Of a stretch of 22,191 nucleotides of DNA, positions 16,438 to 22,191 are shown piece after piece (position 1 is the first letter of the stretch; each line of letters starts with the position of its first letter). Below the pieces are notes generated by a model. It was not told the origin of the DNA, made no database searches, and saw only the letters and a list, made by a program, of their open reading frames with translations. Where the stretch lies: positions 1 to 22,191 of the forward strand of contig CALCNX010000154.1 in the NCBI GenBank assembly GCA_937899715.1, in the 5' to 3' direction. The translations under genes were made by a program, and so were the position numbers. Source of the DNA: an uncultured bacterium. GTDB lineage: Bacteria > Bacteroidota > Ignavibacteria > Kapaibacteriales > UBA4661.

Positions 16438-18027
16438 TTATCGTACAACGTTCATTTGCCCCGTAATCATTCCCTGCTCCGTGCGCAAGGTGTAGTAATA
16501 CGTGCCCGAAGGCAGTGCCGAAGCATCGAACTGGATTGTTTGCTGACCCTCTGCCTGATAGCCATTCGCAATGCTTGCAACCTCGCGTCCAAGCACATCG
16601 TGCAAACTCAAGCGAACATCAGAACTTTGTGGCAAATAGTACTCAATTCTGGTCATTGCGGCGCAGGGATTGGGGTAGTTCCGAATTGTCATGGCGGAGG
16701 TGGCAGCAGCTCCTTGTTTCTCGCGCACGGCGGTCGTGGTCAAAAGCGGAAGTTGGTCGAATGATTTCATCATCACATTATTCAGATGCTGCGCGTCGGC
16801 TTGGAACCACTGCGCCAGAACAGACGTGTAGATTTGGCGGAAATCGTATTGCATTTTCAAATTACCGTCTGCCAGAAGGTCGGTCAGGCTTGGATTTTTA
16901 CCAATAATCCCGCCTTTCACAGGCGCACCGAAGAGAAACATTGGTCCCGCAGTGCCGTGGTCTGTGCCAAGACTGGACGTAGCGGGGCGGCGACCAAATT
17001 CGGAAATGGTCATGCCAAGCACCTTGTTTTCCAGCCCAAGTAATTTCAAATCTTGCTGAAACGTTTTCATACCGTCTGCCAAATACCCCAGCAAATTCGC
17101 ATGAATGCCCGTTGTCAGGTCGGAAGGTTCGGCTTGCGACCAGTGCGTATCGAACCCGCCCAGATTCACAACGTACACCCGTGTTTGCAATCCACCAGCA
17201 ATGAGACGCGCTACAATTTGAAGTTGGTCGGCAAGCGGATTTTTTCCTTTGTCGGGGTACTGCGCAAGATTACGTCCCTTCGCAGCAACAGCACGAATGC
17301 GGGTTGAGTATTTCTGCGACTGCGCTTGTACGTCGCGTATGAAGTCAATGCGATTGCCTGCCTTGCCCGTGCGCTGCGCCACGCTGCCGCCTGTCGCCGC
17401 CTGCCCGCTCACCAACTGGTCAAAGGCAGCGAGGTCTCGTATGGTTATGCCCATCGCATTCGCATTACCTTGTAGCGTGAGCGACATCGCACCACCGATT
17501 TCGATAGCAAGCGGGTCGGGGGTTTTATCGTTTGGATAACCCGTCGGATAAGTGGGCGCTTCATAATTGACAAAACGACCAAGCCAGCCCGAAGGCAAGT
17601 ATTGGTCGGTATCCGAAGCGGTAAACCAAATATCAGTTGAGCGAAAGTGCGATTGATTCACGGTTGGGTAAGATACGCCGTTGACGATTGTCAATTTACC
17701 ATCATCGAAGAGCGATTTAATAGGCGCAAATGCAGGGTGCAAGCCCGTGGAGTCGTTCAGCTTGGTAATGCGATTCTGCGGAATGGCGACTGCCTGACGG
17801 ATGCGGTAATAGTCCGATGCTTGGTCAAGCGGAATAAGTGTATTGATGCCATCATTTCCGCCGCTTAGCTGAATAAGCACCAGCACACGGTCTTGCGCTG
17901 CGGCAAGCATAGCAACGTGCTTGAGCGTTGGCGATTCGGCAAATGTTCGCGTAGCAAAGCCGTCAAGAACAAGCGGTAAACCGATTGCTGCGGAACCCAG
18001 TCCGGTGAGAAAGTCTCTACGTTTCAT
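16438..18027 (-). CDS. DUF1501 protein with twin-arginine signal and T9SS sorting domain
   Basis: Predicted exported or cell-surface protein of 529 residues. It opens with M-K-R-R-D-F-L-T-G-L and a hydrophobic stretch ending near residue 30, matching a twin-arginine (Tat) signal. The body is DUF1501, a sulfatase-like family of unknown function, with the motifs Q-L-S-G-G-N-D-G, F-D-T-H-W and S-E-F-G-R-R and a D-H-G-T segment. The last ~80 residues, starting at N-Y-P-N-P and including L-P-S-G-T-Y-Y-Y, form a type A sorting domain of the type IX secretion system. It is encoded 77 bases downstream of a DUF1800 gene, the usual partner. Its substrate is unknown. Tat export followed by T9SS would be unusual. 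Confidence 0.9.
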   Translation of the reverse strand: MKRRDFLTGLGSAAIGLPLVLDGFATRTFAESPTLKHVAMLAAAQDRVLVLIQLSGGNDGINTLIPLDQASDYYRIRQAVAIPQNRITKLNDSTGLHPAFAPIKSLFDDGKLTIVNGVSYPTVNQSHFRSTDIWFTASDTDQYLPSGWLGRFVNYEAPTYPTGYPNDKTPDPLAIEIGGAMSLTLQGNANAMGITIRDLAAFDQLVSGQAATGGSVAQRTGKAGNRIDFIRDVQAQSQKYSTRIRAVAAKGRNLAQYPDKGKNPLADQLQIVARLIAGGLQTRVYVVNLGGFDTHWSQAEPSDLTTGIHANLLGYLADGMKTFQQDLKLLGLENKVLGMTISEFGRRPATSSLGTDHGTAGPMFLFGAPVKGGIIGKNPSLTDLLADGNLKMQYDFRQIYTSVLAQWFQADAQHLNNVMMKSFDQLPLLTTTAVREKQGAAATSAMTIRNYPNPCAAMTRIEYYLPQSSDVRLSLHDVLGREVASIANGYQAEGQQTIQFDASALPSGTYYYTLRTEQGMITGQMNVVR

Positions 18028-18104
18028 ACGATGAAAAAATAAAAGTAACGAAGAAGCAAGTTTTGATAAGGCTTTGAGAGCAGAACGATGAGAACAAATG
18101 CAGG

Positions 18105-19694
18105 TTAGACTAAGTGCGTTTCGGGCATTTGCAGCACGAATTTTAGAACGTTGTCAATGCGGGACTGCACTGCCTGGCGCTTTGCGGCGTTGTCGGGGTC
18201 AAGGGAATAAAAACTCCAGTTCATATCCCACGCACCGCGAGCGTTGAAGAAGCCTGGCGCGAGCACTTCGTCCATGAGATACAATTTCTGCTCTGACGTG
18301 AGCGTAACACCCGTCAAATCCACCGAGAGCTTATCCACCAAATCGTCGCCATTCGAGGGAGACGTGCAAACGTCTTTGGCAAACGTAATAGAATCTACTG
18401 CAAAGCGCTTCATACCTTGACTCGTGGTGATAGTGAAGCCATTCAAAAGTTTATCGGTAAAGTCATTGCGCGATGCCAGAGTTGCCGTGTTCATCCAAAG
18501 CCTGTCATAGAGCGGTGTTTGATAATATGCTTTCCATCCGGCAACGTTTGGGTGATTCAAAATGCCCATTTCTTGCACGTCAGCATTTTGCCAGAGCCAT
18601 TTCATAAAATTGTAGTAACCGGGCGCATCGCTTATTTGATTCGGTATTGCGGGCGTAAGGTATTTGCTGAAATAATTCACGGTGCTCACCACAAGGTCTA
18701 TCGGGCTTTTGACCATTGCGCCGATATTTGCGGTATCAAAAAAATGCTGGCTTTTGAAGAGCATTTCCAGCACGGGCTTCATTTCCCAATTGCTGCCTCT
18801 GAACGTATTTGCTAGTTCCCCAATGACTTCTTTTTCGATGGTCGCGTCAATTTCCGTTCCCACAAACCACACGTAGAGCTTGCGGCAGAAAAACCGCGCC
18901 GTTTCGTCTTGTTTGAAAATCATATCCAGCAGCTCATCCACTTCCTTTGCGCCGTCCGCTCCGCTTTTTCCGCGAATGAGCGTGTTTTGATACGATGCCG
19001 AAAACTGCTTGTCTTCCGTAACGTGGTTATCAGGCACAAAGCGCGAAGTAACGGTCTCAGGGTCATCTACCCAGCCCGTAAGCACACGTGCCGCAGCACG
19101 AACATCTTGCTCAGTATAATTGGTGTAATTGCCCGCCGCAACTTCAGCACCTTTGCCAATGGTGAACAATTCTTGAAGCTCGCGTCCGTAATTTTCGTTG
19201 ACACTTGCTTTAGTATTGGTGTTGCCGTTCAAATACCGCAGCATTGCTGGGTCAACAGTGATTTCTTTGAGGAGTGTGCGCACGTTTCCAATGGCATAGC
19301 GGCGCAACAGAGCGTTCTGACGGTACAAATAGCGTGCGTCCTGCACGGCGGGGTATGACGAAACGAGAAGATTATGCCAAAAAAGTGTCATTTTTTCTCG
19401 CAAAGATACGCCGTCATTCAGCATAAAACCTGTCCACCACGATTTTAGATGCTCATTGTAAACAGCGTCTTTATCGCGGTTATAGTTTTTATCGTGCCAT
19501 GTCAAACCCGTTTCGGGGTCAACGGGCGGCGCGGGAATGGGTTTGTCGGAGAGCAGCATCGCAACAAAGTTTGTCGCAGAGCGTCCCGTCCATGCTTTGA
19601 TATTATCCGTGGTGGGAGCAAACGTAGCACGCCTGAGCAAGTGTTTGACACGGCTTTCATCCAATACCCCGGTGTATGCGTCCATTAAAGCCAT
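18105..19694 (-). CDS. DUF1800 protein, partner of DUF1501
   Basis: A 529-residue protein of the DUF1800 family, recognised by H-L-L-R-R-A-T-F-A-P near the N-terminus, the F-W-H-N motif at about residue 105, and the central N-E-N-Y-G-R-E-L-Q-E-L-F-T-I-G segment. DUF1800 and DUF1501 genes occur together widely in Bacteroidota, Planctomycetes and Proteobacteria, but no biochemical role is established. There is no signal peptide and no sorting domain, unlike the downstream DUF1501 protein, so how or whether it leaves the cytoplasm is unclear. The start M-A-L-M at 19694 is used; an ATG three codons later is possible. It is the first gene of the - strand pair. Confidence 0.88.
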   Translation of the reverse strand: MALMDAYTGVLDESRVKHLLRRATFAPTTDNIKAWTGRSATNFVAMLLSDKPIPAPPVDPETGLTWHDKNYNRDKDAVYNEHLKSWWTGFMLNDGVSLREKMTLFWHNLLVSSYPAVQDARYLYRQNALLRRYAIGNVRTLLKEITVDPAMLRYLNGNTNTKASVNENYGRELQELFTIGKGAEVAAGNYTNYTEQDVRAAARVLTGWVDDPETVTSRFVPDNHVTEDKQFSASYQNTLIRGKSGADGAKEVDELLDMIFKQDETARFFCRKLYVWFVGTEIDATIEKEVIGELANTFRGSNWEMKPVLEMLFKSQHFFDTANIGAMVKSPIDLVVSTVNYFSKYLTPAIPNQISDAPGYYNFMKWLWQNADVQEMGILNHPNVAGWKAYYQTPLYDRLWMNTATLASRNDFTDKLLNGFTITTSQGMKRFAVDSITFAKDVCTSPSNGDDLVDKLSVDLTGVTLTSEQKLYLMDEVLAPGFFNARGAWDMNWSFYSLDPDNAAKRQAVQSRIDNVLKFVLQMPETHLV

Positions 19695-19770
19695 AAAAAT
19701 TCTATTTTTGTAAAAAATAAACAGTCATATTTTTTTGTGAAAATACGGAATATTTTACTCAGGGACAATC
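19695..19770 (-). promoter_or_regulatory. AT-rich putative promoter region of the DUF1800-DUF1501 pair
   Basis: This stretch lies between the hairpin at 19771-19815 and the DUF1800 start, so it must hold the promoter if the hairpin terminates transcription from the right. On the - strand, TTGTCC and TATTTT are separated by 17 bases, a modest match to a -35/-10 pair. The region is very AT-rich, so chance matches are likely. Confidence 0.25.
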
Positions 19771-19815
19771 AAAACAAAACCGCATGACGGCTCTTGCCAT
19801 TATGCGGTTTGTTTT
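19771..19815. terminator. Hairpin terminator downstream of the Ro60 transcript
   Basis: Bases 19777-19785 pair with 19802-19810 (9 base pairs), extended by 19771-19775 with 19811-19815 across a one-base bulge. The loop holds a smaller GGC/GCC hairpin. T-rich arms follow in both directions. For - strand transcripts it would end the rsr message nearly 400 bases after the rsr stop codon. The stem core (ACCGCAT/ATGCGGT) resembles the other terminators of the window. Confidence 0.75.
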
Positions 19816-19849
19816 ATTCTACCACTCGTTCTTCGGCTGTGGTCATGCC

Positions 19850-19877
19850 CTTGTGAGGCTCTCTTTTTCATCACAAG
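19850..19877. other. Small hairpin in the rsr downstream region
   Basis: CTTGTGA at 19850-19856 pairs perfectly with TCACAAG at 19871-19877 around a 14-base loop. It is not followed by a T-run on the + strand. It lies between the small ORF stop (19891) and the terminator, and adds to the structured character of this stretch. Function unknown. Confidence 0.35.
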
Positions 19878-19890
19878 TGGAAAGGTGTTG

Positions 19891-20130
19891 TTATGCGCCG
19901 AGAAGAGCAGCAAAGTTATACGTGACCATGGATGCAGTGATTGAAAAGCGCGAGGCAAAAGAATGGTGAGGCAACGAGAGGTGATGAAACAGTGTGTCCG
20001 GGGTAGGGAGTGTAGTTCCATCGGCATTTGCCGCACCATCATAATCTTTGTGCATCGTGCCAAAAAAGCGTCCTCCCGACGAGGTAAAGTGATGAAACAA
20101 AGCATACCAGAATGTAGTTCCATCAGGCAT
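19891..20130 (-). CDS. Unresolved small ORF with an internal repeat, downstream of rsr
   Basis: A 79-codon frame from ATG at 20130 to TAA at 19891; the frame is open back to 20208, overlapping the rsr end. It matches no family I recognise. It contains two related segments, D-G-T-T-F-W-Y-A-L-F-H-H and D-G-T-T-L-P-T-P-D-T-L-F-H-H, from DNA repeats at 20089-20131 and 19981-20028. The repeat offset (108 bases) and internal length difference (6 bases) are multiples of three, which mildly favours coding. Against coding: no Shine–Dalgarno, unusual composition (many His, Phe, Thr), and it may be a decayed repeat or a structured RNA. It lies on the rsr strand before the terminator at 19771-19815, so it is probably transcribed with rsr. 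Confidence 0.25.
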   Translation of the reverse strand: MPDGTTFWYALFHHFTSSGGRFFGTMHKDYDGAANADGTTLPTPDTLFHHLSLPHHSFASRFSITASMVTYNFAALLGA

Positions 20131-20131
20131 T
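19981..20131. repeat. Two imperfect direct repeats downstream of rsr
   Basis: The blocks GTGATGAAACA and TGTAGTTCCATC occur in the same order twice, at 19981-19991 plus 20011-20022 and again at 20089-20099 plus 20113-20124, each followed by GGCATT (with one extra A in the second). The central spacers are 19 and 13 bases. Copies start 108 bases apart. They could reflect a duplicated coding segment on the - strand or a duplicated RNA element. Confidence 0.7.
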
Positions 20132-20188
20132 CGGGACGACAAATAGCCTGCCAGATGTCTCAGCCAAATGTCAAAGTTCGATACGCTG

Positions 20189-21862
20189 TCAAAGTTCAAT
20201 GCGCTCAATAGCGCTTACCCAATGGTCTTCCGTAAGTGTGCCGTGAGCAAATTCACTTACAACACGAAAGACGGTATCCGAAAAACCACCAATATTCAAA
20301 ATATCATCGCGTTCGGCAGCTTGCGTGGTTAGAGAGGGTTGCAAATCCAAGCAAACAAGCCGTGCGTGCGGATTGCGCGTTTTGAAAATGCTCCATTCGT
20401 GCATAAGCGCAGTGGAGCGGTAGGACTGCTTATCTATCCACGACTCGTTATCCGAGACGAAAAGAACAAGTGTTCCCAAAGCATTGTGCTCGTTCAAATA
20501 TCGCAAAGCCGCGCTGCAATTCGTTCCGCCGCCATTGATGGCAGCAAGTCTCTGTGCATTCGTCATCACGCTATCGTTAGCATTCAAGCGGGTTTTGACC
20601 ACGTGCTGCTCGAAGGGAATGACTTCTGCTGATGGATTCTTGCGCAAAACCGATGATGCAACCAAGCCCGCAACGTCTATGCAGCGCACGCTTGTCGTTG
20701 CGCCTTTGCGTTCGCCGGTAATGGGCGATTGCATTGAGCCGGAAACATCCACGCAAATAAAGACTTTGCCGTCCAGTGCAGGAACATTGCTCGTTGCTGT
20801 TTCCATTGCCGCTTCCAGAGCATTTTCGATGCGGCGAAGAGCATCAAACAACTGAGTACGTTTAGCGCCGATTTGTTGTGCGTTCATTCCGTTCGTGTTT
20901 GCCGACTCGATAAGTGCATCTGCCGTTGTAATATTCCGATATGCGGTCAGCAGTTGATATGGAAACGCCTTTGCACGTTGAATTTCATCAACATCTTGCA
21001 AGCGTGTTACGATGCGCTCCACAGCCTGAGTATCTTCCAGTACGCCATGACGGGCAAAGGTATTGATATTCATGCGAAGCGTCTGCCAGCTTGCGTTTGC
21101 GGCTATTTGCATCCAATCGCGCTTGGAAAGTGGTAAGGATGTAAGCATTTGAAAGGGTACGTTTGGCAGAGATTCCGTGTCGCCCCGCTTAAATGCTTCA
21201 TAGTCGCGGACAATTGAAGGTAAATCTTCCTCCACGTATTCTTTGCCAAGCAAATAGCCGTAGAGAGCGCGGCGTGATGCGGTCTTAGGCGTAGGATGCA
21301 CCATTTTAATTACGTCGGCGATAGACGGGTCATTACCGAGAGAGTTTGTGAAAATCTGCTCGTCGGTGCGGTTCTCGAACCATTCCAAAATCAATTTTTT
21401 GGGTAATGTTCCGAACGACTTACGCCCCGTCATGCCGGAACGCATGATTTGAACAAAGGAGCGGAGCATTTTGCCATTGTCAATCACTCGCGGAAAAACA
21501 GCCTTGAGATATTCCGTGTCTTCCATTGTGGTCAAGAGCGCCACCAAGAGTGCCGATGAATCCTTCATAAAGGCTTGCTCACGGGCATAGACGGCGGTTT
21601 GTGCGATAAATTCTGTCGAAATGAAATTCTCCCAAGGGCTTCCGGGAGCGCTGCACAGCGCAAGAATTTGCTCAAGTTGATTTTCTGCGCTCGCATAAAA
21701 TGTCCCGTTCAGGCAGCCTGTGGCAACATATTGCGCAAGAGCGTGTTTCGGAGAAAGCTGATATGCTTTGCCGCCAGCCTCGTTGTGTGTGTTCGCTTTC
21801 GGTGAGTGGCTGCTTGGTAGCAAGCTCCCGATAAGCGATTGAAAGAGTCGTTTGTTAGCCAT
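20189..21862 (-). CDS. rsr: Ro60/Rsr-like RNA-binding protein (TROVE plus vWA domains)
   Basis: Ortholog of the Ro60 autoantigen, a ring-shaped protein that binds Y RNAs and misfolded or decaying RNAs. In Deinococcus and Salmonella it works with the exonuclease PNPase in rRNA and stress-related RNA processing. Residues ~40-360 form the HEAT-repeat TROVE ring, with the conserved H-P-T-P-K near 189. Residues ~365-550 are a von Willebrand A domain with an intact metal site: D372-x-S374-x-S376, T447 and D471. Length 557 is near the family norm. The ATG at 21862 is chosen because AGGA lies about nine bases upstream; in-frame ATGs at 21889 and 21958 lack this. No Y RNA has been assigned nearby, but both flanks are structured and unassigned. 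Confidence 0.92.
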   Translation of the reverse strand: MANKRLFQSLIGSLLPSSHSPKANTHNEAGGKAYQLSPKHALAQYVATGCLNGTFYASAENQLEQILALCSAPGSPWENFISTEFIAQTAVYAREQAFMKDSSALLVALLTTMEDTEYLKAVFPRVIDNGKMLRSFVQIMRSGMTGRKSFGTLPKKLILEWFENRTDEQIFTNSLGNDPSIADVIKMVHPTPKTASRRALYGYLLGKEYVEEDLPSIVRDYEAFKRGDTESLPNVPFQMLTSLPLSKRDWMQIAANASWQTLRMNINTFARHGVLEDTQAVERIVTRLQDVDEIQRAKAFPYQLLTAYRNITTADALIESANTNGMNAQQIGAKRTQLFDALRRIENALEAAMETATSNVPALDGKVFICVDVSGSMQSPITGERKGATTSVRCIDVAGLVASSVLRKNPSAEVIPFEQHVVKTRLNANDSVMTNAQRLAAINGGGTNCSAALRYLNEHNALGTLVLFVSDNESWIDKQSYRSTALMHEWSIFKTRNPHARLVCLDLQPSLTTQAAERDDILNIGGFSDTVFRVVSEFAHGTLTEDHWVSAIERIEL

Positions 21863-22130
21863 GCGCGGTAGTCCTGAGAGATGGGACATTATGAGATTTA
21901 TGCAACGAACAATGAATAATCGTTCATCTGGCAATTCCCAAGAACCGTGCCAATTCATCCAAGTGGCTTCAGCACGTCATTGTAACACATTTTTGGGCAA
22001 AAAAGTGTGGCGTTTTGCTGACAGTGTGAAGGAAATCGGACACATTTCTCCTTGACACAGCCCAATATGCGAGACAGCCTGCGAGGCAAGTGTTTTGAAA
22101 TGAAACAAGTACAAATGCCCATTAAACGCC
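21863..22130. other. Unassigned region upstream of rsr with dyad and hairpin
   Basis: No credible gene is seen. On the - strand a TACAAT hexamer at about 21980-21985 could be a -10 for rsr, next to an imperfect dyad at about 21985-22010 (CACATTTTTG / CAAAAAAGTG). Farther out, 22024-22058 forms an imperfect hairpin (4+4+4 pairs with one mismatch and a 2-base bulge, 7-base loop). The region is a candidate for the rsr promoter and for a small RNA; neither is proven. Confidence 0.3.
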
Positions 22131-22178
22131 GCAAGTCATCCCACGGCTATTCGCTACCCGTGAGATGACTTGCTTTTT
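22131..22178 (+). terminator. Strong + strand terminator with no + strand gene in front of it
   Basis: Bases 22131-22146 pair with 22158-22173 over 16 positions with one A-C mismatch, an 11-base loop, and then TTTTT at 22174-22178. The T-tract is only on the + strand side; the - strand side lacks one. The nearest + strand coding gene ends far upstream (16371), so it either ends a short non-coding transcript starting between about 21900 and 22100, or it serves - strand transcription from outside the window less efficiently. Confidence 0.65.
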
Positions 22179-22191
22179 AACGATTATGTAC

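Noticed and set aside
20170..20185. TTCGA resembling a tRNA T-loop
   Set aside because: No acceptor, D-arm or anticodon stem could be assembled around it, so no tRNA or tRNA-like module is claimed.
21852..22055. + strand open frame of 67 codons upstream of rsr
   Set aside because: It starts inside rsr on the opposite strand, has no ribosome site and no recognisable family. The + strand terminator beyond it was considered as support, but it is better explained by a short RNA or an outside gene.
1..22191. CRISPR array, insertion sequence, phage genes, rRNA or tRNA genes
   Set aside because: No regularly spaced repeats, transposase or integrase motifs, phage structural genes or RNA gene signatures were seen anywhere in the window.

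Overview
The window looks like a chromosomal segment of a member of the Bacteroidota–Chlorobiota superphylum, possibly a Kapabacteria/Ignavibacteria-like lineage. The lineage is an inference from four things: a fused CcoN-CcoO oxidase subunit, a C-terminal sorting domain of the type IX secretion system (T9SS) on a DUF1501 protein, an ECF sigma factor paired with a Bacteroidota-style membrane partner, and many start codons with little or no Shine–Dalgarno sequence. Most of the window is roughly 50-55% GC. The gene at 14004-14918 and the first 300 bases are clearly more AT-rich.

Left half (303-14918, all + strand): a long co-directional run. It begins with a nearly complete cbb3 cytochrome oxidase locus in the order ccoI, ccoS, ccoNO, ccoQ, ccoP, ccoG, ccoH. 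This covers a copper P-type ATPase, the assembly factors and the structural subunits of a high-affinity terminal oxidase. The same strand continues with korA, a membrane chemoreceptor and korB. KorA and KorB are the two subunits of a 2-oxoacid (probably 2-oxoglutarate):ferredoxin oxidoreductase, and the chemoreceptor lies between them with 19-base gaps on both sides. Next come a TauE/SafE (UreH_2-like) membrane protein of the type often found with cbb3 assembly genes, and an AT-rich DUF6602 gene with a PD-(D/E)XK-like pattern, closed by a hairpin terminator.

Middle (15162-19694): an ECF sigma factor and a four-helix membrane protein that is probably its anti-sigma or partner run on the + strand. 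They converge on a DUF1800–DUF1501 pair on the - strand. The shared terminator at 16386-16423 has the same stem sequence as the one at 14988-15023. The DUF1501 protein has a twin-arginine signal at one end and a T9SS sorting domain at the other.

Right end (19695-22191): a - strand gene for a Ro60/Rsr-type TROVE plus von Willebrand A protein. Both flanks are unassigned but structured. Downstream lies a repeat-containing stretch with a small possible ORF, ended by a hairpin. Upstream there is a strong + strand terminator with no + strand gene to explain it. Bacterial Ro proteins work with Y RNAs usually encoded next to them, so these flanks are the best place to look for an undescribed small RNA.

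Read together, the left half suggests low-oxygen respiration linked with ferredoxin-dependent central carbon metabolism, and possibly a taxis receptor expressed with both.
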